Below the pieces are notes generated by a model that made no database searches, had not been told where the DNA came from, and worked only from the letters and a program-made list of their open reading frames with translations. From positions 1 to 64,000 of the IMG/VR virus record IMGVR_UViG_3300034175_000063: 64,000 nt of DNA; one strand, 5' to 3'. Origin of the DNA: a virus. Positions within the stretch are counted from its first letter, which is position 1, and every line of letters starts with the position of its first letter. Both the position numbers and the translations under genes were made by a program. Positions 16,130-24,182 of this stretch are shown piece by piece.

Positions 16130-16404
16130 AGACCTTCGCCACCAAAATCAATGACATCCCTTGCACGGTTGTGGTCACGCATTACGCGCCGGCCATTCCG
16201 GACAAGGTGTCTGGTCCCATGGAAGACGCCGAGGAGGGTAGCGACGTCGAGTTCGAGTTTTATCTGCTCGACGATCGCAACATCCGCGCCCCCTGGCTTT
16301 ACCGCCAGGTCACCGAAGCAGATTTCAATCGCATCCTGGATGAGTTTGAAATCACCCTGCTGGAAGAGAAGCACCTTTACGGAGCTGACGACCATGACCG
16401 ATAA
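16126..16404 (+). CDS. Small hypothetical protein
   Basis: A 92-residue acidic protein coupled to the gene before it and overlapping the next start by 11 bases. It is a mixed alpha/beta sequence with one Cys and no motif. Function unknown. Confidence 0.6.
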   Translation: MKTFATKINDIPCTVVVTHYAPAIPDKVSGPMEDAEEGSDVEFEFYLLDDRNIRAPWLYRQVTEADFNRILDEFEITLLEEKHLYGADDHDR

Positions 16405-16633
16405 AAACTGCACCATCTGCAACAAGCCGATCGTCCTCGTGCCGTCGGCAGCCGAACGTGCTGCCAAAGACCTGGCCGGCAAATCGGCCAGCTATTACAC
16501 CAGCCTGTTCACCACCCACAGTGAATGTGCTGTAGCGCAGCGTAGTGAACAAGCCCGCCAGCTCATGGTTTCAGGCCAACACAAGGCGGCCAACTACGTT
16601 CATCCACACCTCAATACCGACTCACTCGAATAG
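16394..16633 (+). CDS. Small putative zinc-binding protein
   Basis: A 79-residue protein. The ATG at 16394 is chosen because it opens MTDKNCTICNKP, a CxxC half-site, completed by HSEC about 35 residues later. Together C-x2-C and H-x2-C could hold one zinc. The upstream in-frame extension lies entirely in the previous gene and has no ribosome binding site. The role is unknown; small zinc proteins in phages often bind host RNA polymerase or nucleic acid. Confidence 0.65.
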   Translation: MTDKNCTICNKPIVLVPSAAERAAKDLAGKSASYYTSLFTTHSECAVAQRSEQARQLMVSGQHKAANYVHPHLNTDSLE

Positions 16634-16644
16634 AAGGAATCACC

Positions 16645-19113
16645 ATGCAAGTTGCACACCAACAGGACCACATCACCCACGCTGTTATCGGAGGCGCGGC
16701 AACCATCGACTTCGGTATCAGCAGCAGCGCCGAGTTCTTCAACATCCTGTCCAGCACGCTGTACAAGGACCAGATCCTCGCCGTGGTGCGTGAAGTCCTG
16801 TGCAACGCATGGGATGCCCACATCGAAGCCGGCATCATCGACCGTGCGGTCGAGATCACCCTGCTCGAAGACAAGTTCACCATCCGTGACTTCGGCACCG
16901 GTATTCACCGCAATGACATGGGCCAGATCTACGGCACCTATGGCAACAGCACGAAGAAGAACGACGGTCAGCAGACGGGCGGCTTCGGCCTCGGCTGCAA
17001 AGCACCGTTCGCCTACACCGACCACTTCGAGGTGATCTCCCACCACGACGGCGTACGCACGATCTACAACCTGAGCAAGTCGTCGGCCGCCGCCCGCGGC
17101 AAGCCGGGCATCGTCCCGATCGCTTCGTTCCCAACGACGGAATCGGGCCTGCAGGTGTCGATCGACATCCACAACGCCACCGACTTCAAACGCTTCCAGC
17201 GTCTCGTGCGTCGTATCGCTCGCAATGGCGACATGAACATGAAGGTGAACGGCGATCAGATCAGCAAGCTCGGCTTCGACACCGTTGAATCGAACTACCT
17301 GATCACGCTGGACCAGCAGCAAGAAATCATGGACGCCGATGGCCAACGTATCATGGTCCGCTACGGCAATGTGATCTACCCGGTTGACCGGGCCGGCTCC
17401 ATTTCTCTTGGCTTCGACCAGGTGGTCGGTCACCTCGACAAGCTGAAGGTCGGCCACAGCCGTTCGTACTCGATCATCTTCCAGGCACCGCCGCACTCCA
17501 TCTCGGTCACCCCGAGCCGGGAATCGCTGTCGATGCAAGAGCACACCGTTGCAACGCTGAACGGTTTGTTTGCTGGCTTCATGGAAGAGGTCAATGGTGG
17601 CTTCGTTCCGGCCTGTCACGCCTACGCGGAAATGGCAGTAAAGATGGCCGTGGCCCAAACCATGCGCAAAGATCTGCTGTCGCGCGAATGTAAGCTGCCG
17701 TACGTCATGGACAAAAGCACGCCGAACAAGATCAGTGATTTGGTGACCATGGCACGTCGCTACATGGAGTCGAACTACCCAAGTGGTTTGGCCTTCCGCA
17801 AGAAGGACATCACCTGGCGCCTCGAAGGCATGGCCGCGTCTGGCCAGCTGGACCGTGGCATGGTGCAGACCTTCATGCGTGAGCTGGCCAACGTGACGAC
17901 GACGAAGAACTGCGACGAGTGGGACTTCCCGAAAGAGCAGCGGACCATGTGGCTGCAGCGGCACGTCATCGCCCCGATCATCAACAAGATGGGCAAGGCT
18001 GGCATCGACTACACCCGGCTGTACGTTCTCGACAAAGAGGACACGCGGGTGCCGGACAACTACTACTACAAGGACAAGGAGCCAATCGCTTTGGCCACTG
18101 ACGCTCGGCCAATGCATTTGTTCAACACGCTGCCGTACATGCGCAAGATCGTGGTGGTCAGCACCTCGGCGAAGGGTATCCATGATCGCGCCAAGCGGCA
18201 TGATGTGCTCAAGACCCTGGGCACCGAGCATGGCTACCTGTTCTTCAAAGCCAGCATGAAAAAGAAGGAGCGTGAAACGGAGCTCGCCTTCTTCAAGGCA
18301 CTCGGCATGGTCGTGGTCGACCTCACATTCCGTCAGGAGTGGGAAGCTTCACCATCGCGCTCGAGCGGTCCCCGCAAACCAGCAAGGAAAGGATTGCCGT
18401 CACTGAAAGCGATGAAGCTGAGCGATGGCTCGGTCGACACGCAGCAGGTTAAGCAGGACACCGTTCTGCGTATCGTTAATCCGGAATTCTCGGTGTGCGT
18501 GTCACTGCGCAAAGAGAACCCCTCCAGCATGCTGGGCCGGTTCGATGGCAAGTGCACGTCGCACATCATTGACTTATGGGGCGACAAAGGCGTCATCATC
18601 AACAACTCAACGTTGCATGAGAAGGCCATCAAGGCCGGCGCCATGGAGCTCGAAGCCTATGTGGAAAAGAAGGTCGTTGAAGTCATGCTCAACAGCCCAC
18701 GGATCCTCGAATACTGGGCTTTTGATCGTCAACGTGCGTGTGACCACTTCACGGTTTATAGCGATGAGGCGGCCGAGATGATCAAGGTCGTCTACAACAG
18801 TGAGCTGCTGCGCAACCAGTTCCAGCTGGTGAACAACCTCACCGACGACGAGAAGAAGATCATCCCGTTGTACCGTACGTTGCAGCAGCTGCAGCGTTAT
18901 GGCCTGTCGGCCGAAATGAAGGCGGTTGAAAAACTGCTGGCCGACGTGCCGATTGATCCTCTCAACGGTGTGCTCATCGAGAAGTTCCGGCACCCTAATC
19001 CGCTGCTTGCGGTGTTTGATAAAAAAGCCCTTACCCGCATGCTGCGCAAGGCTAGTCCTACCAGCCCACAAATCATAAAGATGACCCAGATCCTGGCCAT
19101 CGCCCTTAACTAA
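16645..19113 (+). CDS. rIIA-like: rIIA-like GHKL ATPase
   Basis: An 822-residue protein with a Bergerat (GHKL) ATP-binding fold. The N-box is VLCNAWDAH (N54, D57), the G1 box is D82-FGTG86, and the G2 box is GGFGLGCKAPFAY from residue 112. Only the first third is clearly catalytic; the rest is unassigned. T4 rIIA is a membrane-associated protein needed against exclusion by host prophages, and N4-like phages have relatives. It is followed 9 bases later by an rIIB-like gene, which supports the pairing. The biochemical activity of rIIA remains unclear, so the call is to the family. AGAAGGAAT is upstream. Confidence 0.87.
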   Translation: MQVAHQQDHITHAVIGGAATIDFGISSSAEFFNILSSTLYKDQILAVVREVLCNAWDAHIEAGIIDRAVEITLLEDKFTIRDFGTGIHRNDMGQIYGTYGNSTKKNDGQQTGGFGLGCKAPFAYTDHFEVISHHDGVRTIYNLSKSSAAARGKPGIVPIASFPTTESGLQVSIDIHNATDFKRFQRLVRRIARNGDMNMKVNGDQISKLGFDTVESNYLITLDQQQEIMDADGQRIMVRYGNVIYPVDRAGSISLGFDQVVGHLDKLKVGHSRSYSIIFQAPPHSISVTPSRESLSMQEHTVATLNGLFAGFMEEVNGGFVPACHAYAEMAVKMAVAQTMRKDLLSRECKLPYVMDKSTPNKISDLVTMARRYMESNYPSGLAFRKKDITWRLEGMAASGQLDRGMVQTFMRELANVTTTKNCDEWDFPKEQRTMWLQRHVIAPIINKMGKAGIDYTRLYVLDKEDTRVPDNYYYKDKEPIALATDARPMHLFNTLPYMRKIVVVSTSAKGIHDRAKRHDVLKTLGTEHGYLFFKASMKKKERETELAFFKALGMVVVDLTFRQEWEASPSRSSGPRKPARKGLPSLKAMKLSDGSVDTQQVKQDTVLRIVNPEFSVCVSLRKENPSSMLGRFDGKCTSHIIDLWGDKGVIINNSTLHEKAIKAGAMELEAYVEKKVVEVMLNSPRILEYWAFDRQRACDHFTVYSDEAAEMIKVVYNSELLRNQFQLVNNLTDDEKKIIPLYRTLQQLQRYGLSAEMKAVEKLLADVPIDPLNGVLIEKFRHPNPLLAVFDKKALTRMLRKASPTSPQIIKMTQILAIALN

Positions 19114-19122
19114 GGAAACCCC

Positions 19123-21645
19123 ATGAATCATAAAACAATCCGCGTCGTTGCCGCGGTAGTGGATACGCGCAACCTCACGCTGTACAAAGAGGACGGCACC
19201 ACCGTCGTCATCGCTCAAGGTGATGTACGCCTGCGCAAGATCGTCGAACAGGCAGCACCACAGCTGGTCCGCAATGGCTGGGCCGACGTCGACATCAGCC
19301 AGCCCGAAGAACCTTCCTATGCGGACTTTGAAAAGGAGGGCAGCGGTGCTGTGAAATTCTTTCGCATCGCCAAGTCGAAGTTGAAGCAGCTTTTTGCTGC
19401 TGAACCTGCTCCTGTCGACATGACGCCGGTGCCACCGTTGTCCATCGGTCCCGTGCCTGTGTCGGCTTCGCCGACGGCACTTCCCGATGTCCTGCCGGTG
19501 ACCCCAGCTGCTCTTACCACGGCGGCTGCACACCTGGAAATCATGCAGGCCAACGCCGACATGATCAGCGATACGCTGGGCGTGGCCCGTCAGAACTGGG
19601 TCAATGTGGTGGCAGCCGTTGCTGCGGCGCCTGGTGCTGACATCACGCCGGCACCGGTGGTGACCTCCAGCCCGTTCCCAGGTGTTGGCCAGGATGGTGA
19701 TCCACAGGTGGATGACGAGCCAGAAGAAGAGGTCATCCAGCATGAACCTTCCGAGCCGGCCGTCAAGCACACCATGAACGTCGTCAACGAAATCCTGAAG
19801 CACGCCGTCCCGGTGAGCTCGCCGGAATTCCACGAAGAGACGGTGGCCAAGCAGGGCAACGTGGTGGAAGAATCGGGTAGCACCGACAAAGGCCACGGCG
19901 ACGACAGCAAGCCCGACACCATCATCGCAGTGGTGGATGGCAAGGTGATCCCCGGTATGGAACGCATCAAGACGCAGTTCGGTCGTGCAGCGAAGCTGGG
20001 CAGCACTGCCGGCGTCGAAGCATTCCTGAAGCGCCTGGCGTCCACCATCGAAGCCCGGTCGCACTCGGTTGAAGACCTGCTCAAGTTCCTAGAGCGGGCC
20101 GATCTGCCGATCGCCGACGACGGCAGCATCCTGATCTACAAGGTGCTACGCAAGAACAGCACCACCGGCAAGTACGTGGACTGTCACACCCGCAAGGTGG
20201 AACAGTTCGTCGGCGCCTACGTATGCATGGATCCGTCGCTGGTCGACCACAACCGCAACAACGAGTGCAGCAATGGACTCCACGTCGCGCGCCGTGGTTA
20301 CATTCGCAGCTTCAGCGGCGATGTGTGCGTGTTGGCCAAGCTGGCACCGGAAGATGTCATCACAATTCCGGTCTACGACGCCAACAAGATGCGTGTCTGC
20401 GGCTACCACATCATCGCTGAGCTTTCCCAGGCCCAGTACCAGCGTCTGCGGGAGAACCTGCCGATCACCAACACCGAAGACGGGCAGAAGTTGCTCGCCC
20501 AGATGATGGCCGGCAATCACATCCGTCGCACACATGAAGTCCGTATCACGGGCGGCATGGGTGAAGGCGTGAAGACCACGGAGATCCCGGAACGCAAGGT
20601 CACCATGGCCGACATTCCAGCCTCCCTGGTTTCGGCAGCCGCCGACGCTATCGAGATCTTCGGTGACGACGAGCTCGAGCACTTCGCAGCACAGCAACGC
20701 GCAAGCGAGGCCGTGCCGGCGCCGGTGTCCGATATCCAGAATCGCGTGTTCGCCATCGTGCACGAGCAACTGGGTGTGGAGCTGGACGACATTGAGCTCG
20801 ACTCGAACTTGTCGAGCGATCTTGGTGCTGACTCGCTGGACGAAGTGGAACTGGTGATGTGCATTGAAGACGAATTCAATGTGGAGATCCCCGATGAAGC
20901 CGCTGAAAGCGTCAACACCGTGGGCGACATCATCACCTACATCGAAAAGCGTCTTGGTGTGGTGCCTGCTGCACCGGTACACACGCCGGTCAAGCCGGCC
21001 CCCGTGCTGGCAGTAGCATTGTCCAACCCGGATGGTCCGCAGTCCGACACCCCAACCGATCCATTGGACGTGGTGAAGACCGTGGCCAAGGTGACCGAAG
21101 AGGTACAGCTCTCCCGCAAGGAGCAGGCAAAGGCTCTGTACGACGCCTGGAACACCGCAGCTGACGCCGACAAGGCTGACCGCTACGCAGCCCTGCTGGC
21201 ATTCAAAAAGGCCGCCAAGAAGGGCTGGGACGTGCTGGGGATCCCTGATCCCACGGTGAAGGTAAAAGGGACCGTCAAGGTTGCCCTGGCGCCGAAGCCG
21301 AACACCACGCCAAAGCTGTTCCCTGCAGTCGAGGAAGTGAAGCCAAAGCCAGCTCACGCTGATGCTGTGGCCAAGCTCGATCGCAAGGTGGTGAAAGGCG
21401 ACAAGAGCTTGCCAGTGGCGTCCAAGACCCCTCCGATGCCGAAGGTACAGCCCCCGGCTGAAACCAGCAAGGAAGATGGGCCGCCGAAGATGCGTATCGC
21501 CAAGCTGCTGGCCATTGGCCTGGACAGTGCCGGCATCGCAGCATCCGTGCTGGCCATCAAGAAGTCAGCGAAGAAGAGCTGGGAGATCCTGGGTGTATCC
21601 GAAGCCCAGGTCGCCGAGATCTTGAAGCAGACCGGGAAGTCCTAA
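19123..21645 (+). CDS. rIIB-like: rIIB-like protein with embedded acyl carrier protein domain
   Basis: An 840-residue multidomain protein. Residues 1-60 form an unassigned beta-rich domain; about 90-230 are Pro/Ala-rich linker. Residues about 265-480, including HSVEDLLKF (from 314) and a NECSNGLHVARRGY segment, match the rIIB-like family. Residues 537-612 are a complete acyl carrier protein domain with the GADSLDEVELVM motif; Ser571 is the expected 4'-phosphopantetheine site. The C-terminus carries two copies of a KKxAKKxWxxLG motif (about 694-706 and 812-824). An ACP inside a phage rII-type protein is unexpected. The frame is open throughout, so this is a true fusion in the sequence. Cargo and role are unknown. 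Confidence 0.85.
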   Translation: MNHKTIRVVAAVVDTRNLTLYKEDGTTVVIAQGDVRLRKIVEQAAPQLVRNGWADVDISQPEEPSYADFEKEGSGAVKFFRIAKSKLKQLFAAEPAPVDMTPVPPLSIGPVPVSASPTALPDVLPVTPAALTTAAAHLEIMQANADMISDTLGVARQNWVNVVAAVAAAPGADITPAPVVTSSPFPGVGQDGDPQVDDEPEEEVIQHEPSEPAVKHTMNVVNEILKHAVPVSSPEFHEETVAKQGNVVEESGSTDKGHGDDSKPDTIIAVVDGKVIPGMERIKTQFGRAAKLGSTAGVEAFLKRLASTIEARSHSVEDLLKFLERADLPIADDGSILIYKVLRKNSTTGKYVDCHTRKVEQFVGAYVCMDPSLVDHNRNNECSNGLHVARRGYIRSFSGDVCVLAKLAPEDVITIPVYDANKMRVCGYHIIAELSQAQYQRLRENLPITNTEDGQKLLAQMMAGNHIRRTHEVRITGGMGEGVKTTEIPERKVTMADIPASLVSAAADAIEIFGDDELEHFAAQQRASEAVPAPVSDIQNRVFAIVHEQLGVELDDIELDSNLSSDLGADSLDEVELVMCIEDEFNVEIPDEAAESVNTVGDIITYIEKRLGVVPAAPVHTPVKPAPVLAVALSNPDGPQSDTPTDPLDVVKTVAKVTEEVQLSRKEQAKALYDAWNTAADADKADRYAALLAFKKAAKKGWDVLGIPDPTVKVKGTVKVALAPKPNTTPKLFPAVEEVKPKPAHADAVAKLDRKVVKGDKSLPVASKTPPMPKVQPPAETSKEDGPPKMRIAKLLAIGLDSAGIAASVLAIKKSAKKSWEILGVSEAQVAEILKQTGKS

Positions 21646-21654
21646 AAACAGAAA

Positions 21655-21676
21655 AGCCCCCAGTGTATCGGGGGCT
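21655..21676 (-). terminator. Terminator between convergent operons
   Basis: AGCCCCC (21655-21661) pairs with GGGGGCT (21670-21676) around an 8-base loop. Read leftward the stem is followed by TTTTCTGTTTTT, so it is a strong Rho-independent terminator for the lysis operon. Rightward it lacks a clean T-tract but may also stop transcripts from the rIIB-like gene. Confidence 0.8.
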
Positions 21677-21716
21677 TCGCTGTAGATGGGATCACCTTCC
21701 TTTCGATGGGACGAAA

Positions 21717-21875
21717 TCAGTGGCCTTCGCAAGGGTGTCGGGCATCACGCCCTTCATCATTGCAGTCTGGACAGAACGGTCGGTAGACGGCGCCATTGCC
21801 GCCTTCCGGCCTTTCATCCTCTTCCTTCTTGGCTTGACCGTTGACGACGAGCAGCTGAGCAAGAAAGGACATCAT
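21717..21875 (-). CDS. Small CxxC protein, last gene of the lysis operon
   Basis: A 52-residue ORF. Its ATG overlaps the TGA of the Rz1-like gene (ATGA), and GGAGGT lies 6 bases upstream inside that gene, so translation is well supported. It starts with a short hydrophobic run (MMSFLAQLLVV), has a Gly/Glu-rich middle and ends with PFCPDC plus a later HPCEGH, four possible zinc ligands. No family is recognised. Its location suggests a late-expressed lysis or envelope accessory role, but this is inference. Confidence 0.6.
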   Translation of the reverse strand: MMSFLAQLLVVNGQAKKEEDERPEGGNGAVYRPFCPDCNDEGRDARHPCEGH

Positions 21876-22165
21876 TTTTTACCTCCAGCGAGCGCCGCGG
21901 TGCGGCATTCGTAGTATTGACCGGCTACCCGAGCCAGCATTGTGCTGGTCGTCCCAAACAGATCATCGGATAGGAGAGACAGTTCGGGGCACGCTGCCAC
22001 CACTGTCGCGTCCGGCCCCACCTGCTTTGCCGGAGAGGGCATCGTTGAGCAACCGAAAAGCATCAGGATCATGCTTGCAATCCCGATACACAGGATTGTC
22101 TCGTACGATCGTTTCCACTTTTCCTTGAATGGTGGTATTGCGAACTTTAATTTTTGCAATTTCAC
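21872..22165 (-). CDS. Rz1-like: Rz1-like outer-membrane spanin lipoprotein
   Basis: A 97-residue protein read in a different frame from Rz and overlapping most of it. A GTG at 22165 is preferred over the ATG at 22192 because AAGGAG lies 5 bases before it. A hydrophobic run ILCIGIASMILMLFGC ends in a lipobox-like LFGC with Cys39, followed by a Pro-containing mature part. O-spanins form a bridge with the Rz partner to fuse inner and outer membranes in the last step of lysis. It is longer than lambda Rz1 (mature 40) and runs 91 bases past the end of Rz. The next ORF is coupled by ATGA. Confidence 0.78.
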   Translation of the reverse strand: MKLQKLKFAIPPFKEKWKRSYETILCIGIASMILMLFGCSTMPSPAKQVGPDATVVAACPELSLLSDDLFGTTSTMLARVAGQYYECRTAALAGGKK

Positions 22166-22331
22166 TTGCGGCTCCTTGCCGTGCAATTTCACGAGTATCT
22201 TCGATAGCCTGTTTGATTTCGGCTGCTTTGGCCAATTGGCTGTCCTTACCGACGCCGGTGCCGTACCAGTACGAACCGCCTATCGAAGCCACCCAGATAA
22301 CAACTGCAGCTAACGCTGCCCACGGGTTCAT
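21963..22331 (-). CDS. Rz-like: Rz-like inner-membrane spanin
   Basis: A 122-residue protein. The ATG at 22331 overlaps the lysozyme TGA (ATGA). An N-terminal anchor (PWAALAAVVIWVASIGGSYW, with a short cytoplasmic start) is followed by a charged helical periplasmic domain (residues about 30-75) and a C-terminal tail. This is the layout of i-spanins, which connect through the periplasm to the lipoprotein Rz1. Downstream neighbours in the same operon are Rz1-like and a small CxxC protein. Confidence 0.83.
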   Translation of the reverse strand: MNPWAALAAVVIWVASIGGSYWYGTGVGKDSQLAKAAEIKQAIEDTREIARQGAASEIAKIKVRNTTIQGKVETIVRDNPVYRDCKHDPDAFRLLNDALSGKAGGAGRDSGGSVPRTVSPIR

Positions 22332-22846
22332 TGCGCCCCCATGCAGGTTTTGTAACGAGCCTGCTGGCGCTCCCATACGCCCCAGCATCGTTGATTGGGT
22401 CGACCGTTCACCAAGGTGGAACAGTCGTACCCGCCTGAGAACTTATATGCCAACAGCGCCCCGCAAGCGCCTGCATAGTCGGCCCGCAGGAGCTTGGTCC
22501 GCATGGACGAGCCCGACCAGGCGCCCGTGCCGTATTGGTAGACCCAATCCATGTAGGTGTCGTACTCGACCTGACTGAGCTGCACACCAGGCATCGAGTT
22601 GCGGAAGATGACTTCTTCCTTGGTGATGTGCACCTGGGCGACGCGCAGCGCGCGCACTGGGGTGACCTTCTGACCCATCTGGACCGGCTTGCCGTCTTCC
22701 CAGAAGGTAGAACCGTAGCCAACCGTTGGCCGGTCGTTCTTGGTGGGGATCACAGCACTGTCGGTGAAGCCTTCATGCGACACCAGGCCGATAAAGGCCA
22801 TGGCACTGAGCATGAGGCCGGCGACGGCCATACGTGGTTTACTCAT
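22328..22846 (-). CDS. GH24 lysozyme with N-terminal SAR-type anchor
   Basis: A 172-residue endolysin that cleaves the glycan strands of peptidoglycan. The ATG at 22846 follows AGAGGAG. Residues 6-22 form a weakly hydrophobic Ala/Gly/Met-rich segment typical of signal-anchor-release endolysins, so it can be exported by Sec and released when the membrane is depolarised. The catalytic region is E25 in SHEGF, with T41 in PTVGYGS. A VIPTKND stretch between them matches phage muraminidases I recall from podoviruses. It overlaps holin by 8 bases and Rz by 4. Confidence 0.9.
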   Translation of the reverse strand: MSKPRMAVAGLMLSAMAFIGLVSHEGFTDSAVIPTKNDRPTVGYGSTFWEDGKPVQMGQKVTPVRALRVAQVHITKEEVIFRNSMPGVQLSQVEYDTYMDWVYQYGTGAWSGSSMRTKLLRADYAGACGALLAYKFSGGYDCSTLVNGRPNQRCWGVWERQQARYKTCMGAQ

Positions 22847-23162
22847 CGACAGTCTCCTCTTCAATAACTTCGACCAGCTTGACGCGCTTCTTGGCCGAAG
22901 AGCAGTAGCCCATGCTGGCCAACATCGGTCGGATCATTTTCTTCCACAGGTATTCGCTCAACGCCAGGAGCGACAGGACGAAAGCCAGGAAAGCAGCAGC
23001 ATCGGTCCACGAGCTGATGCCAATGGCTGCCCAAACGAAGCCGATCTTGGCGCCCTGGCTGGCAACCACGTTGACGGTTGTTTCATTGAATTCGGTGCTC
23101 ATAGGCTTCGCTTTAAATGTGGTGGATGACTGGTAACCGTATTTTACCTTGTTCGTAGGCAT
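22839..23162 (-). CDS. Putative holin
   Basis: A protein of 107 residues from the ATG at 23162 (GGAG, 5-base spacing) or 87 from an in-frame ATG at 23102. Two hydrophobic segments, about AKIGFVWAAIGI and AAFLAFVLSLLALSEYLW, precede a basic and then acidic tail (KKRVKLVEVIEEETVDE). This fits class II holins. The extra N-terminal 20 residues carry positive charges, so the two starts could give a holin/antiholin pair as in lambda. The stop overlaps the lysozyme start. Position just before lysozyme supports the call. Confidence 0.75.
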   Translation of the reverse strand: MPTNKVKYGYQSSTTFKAKPMSTEFNETTVNVVASQGAKIGFVWAAIGISSWTDAAAFLAFVLSLLALSEYLWKKMIRPMLASMGYCSSAKKRVKLVEVIEEETVDE

Positions 23163-23223
23163 TATTACTCCGAAGAATGAGTTGTTTAACGGAATTGTTG
23201 GATTCCGCACAGAAAGTACGCGA

Positions 23224-23679
23224 TTATGTCTCGTTGAACTGTTCGCTAACAGACACAAGGCGCTTCACAACTTGATACAGCGCATTCGGTTCCATTCGCC
23301 ACGGCTCATTGATGAGGAGCGCGGCAGCGATTGCTTCGGAGCAGAAATATTTATCGGCGCTATCAGATACGAACCCGATTGTTAGGTGGACATTACCCCA
23401 CAGGTCGTACTTACTACCCTGGTGAACGACGAACCACTGTCGTGCAGCTGGTTCCCACTCAATTGGAAGCTCGATGAAGTCCCAATTGTCACCACCAAGT
23501 TCCATTTCTTTCCACCGAACGCCACCATCAGCAAACGACGATGAGGCACACCAGCCCCCAGGAAAGCACAATTCCACATGGCTGTAAGGCCCACGGCCGC
23601 GGGATCGAACCAGGCGGTTATATACGCCGGCGACGCCGGGCCGTGTGCCCTTATAAAAGGCTATGCGAAAGGTATTCAT
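23224..23679 (-). CDS. Papain-like NlpC/P60-type hydrolase
   Basis: A 151-residue enzyme of the permuted NlpC/P60 (YiiX-like) type. The ATG at 23679 with AAGGAACA upstream is used. A GPYSHVELCF segment provides the catalytic His and a later KYFCSEAIAAALL segment provides the nucleophile Cys, the permuted order (His before Cys). Such enzymes cut amide bonds, for example in peptidoglycan peptides or lipid amides. It lies between tail genes and the lysis cassette, so it could be a tail-associated wall hydrolase or a second lysis enzyme. The substrate cannot be read from the sequence. Confidence 0.78.
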   Translation of the reverse strand: MNTFRIAFYKGTRPGVAGVYNRLVRSRGRGPYSHVELCFPGGWCASSSFADGGVRWKEMELGGDNWDFIELPIEWEPAARQWFVVHQGSKYDLWGNVHLTIGFVSDSADKYFCSEAIAAALLINEPWRMEPNALYQVVKRLVSVSEQFNET

Positions 23680-23687
23680 GCTGTTCC

Positions 23688-24182
23688 TTATGGGGCTGCT
23701 GGGTCCATGATGTTCACGTCTACATACACCGTTTTGTCTACAAAGCCACCTGAGTCCGTGACACGACAATTCATCACGCAGCTGCCGGTAAAACCAAACT
23801 TACCGACGGCGTGGCGTACCTGGCCTGTTGCCGCATTATTAGTGATCAGCGTGAATCCACCAGCATTGCTGATGAACGTCCACAGATAAGTCTTGGCGCT
23901 GCCATTACCACCGGCTGTTACCGCAACTTGTGGATACCAGTTGCCTGTATAAGCAGTGCCAGTAGCATAATCAGTGTCATCCACATCGTATCCAGCCACC
24001 GTCATCGGTGTGTAGGCCGACTTGCCATGCAGCTGCGACATGCTGATGGTTGTGCCGGCGCCCCCGGCGCCAGCCAGAGTGCGAATGCTGGCCAGATTCA
24101 GGTTGATACCGGCCTGGCCAATACCCAGTTCGATCCGAACCTGGTCCATGGAAATGGGGTTGGGGGATGCGGGCAGAGTCAT
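23688..24182 (-). CDS. Tail-associated protein with Ig-like C-terminus
   Basis: A 164-residue protein. The N-terminus (SPNPISMDQVRIELGIG, then a SIRTLAG stretch and TTISMSQLHGKS) matches a short module found in many phage tail proteins as I recall them. The C-terminal 100 residues are beta-rich with Gly/Asn/Thr turns, like an Ig or PKD domain. It would decorate the tail or fibre. Its start overlaps the previous stop by one base (TAATG). Confidence 0.7.
   Translation of the reverse strand: MTLPASPNPISMDQVRIELGIGQAGINLNLASIRTLAGAGGAGTTISMSQLHGKSAYTPMTVAGYDVDDTDYATGTAYTGNWYPQVAVTAGGNGSAKTYLWTFISNAGGFTLITNNAATGQVRHAVGKFGFTGSCVMNCRVTDSGGFVDKTVYVDVNIMDPAAP

Noticed and set aside
16600-18231. Minus-strand ORF of 543 codons
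   Set aside because: Antisense to the rIIA-like gene, which has clear ATPase motifs and a ribosome binding site; no operon partner on the minus strand.
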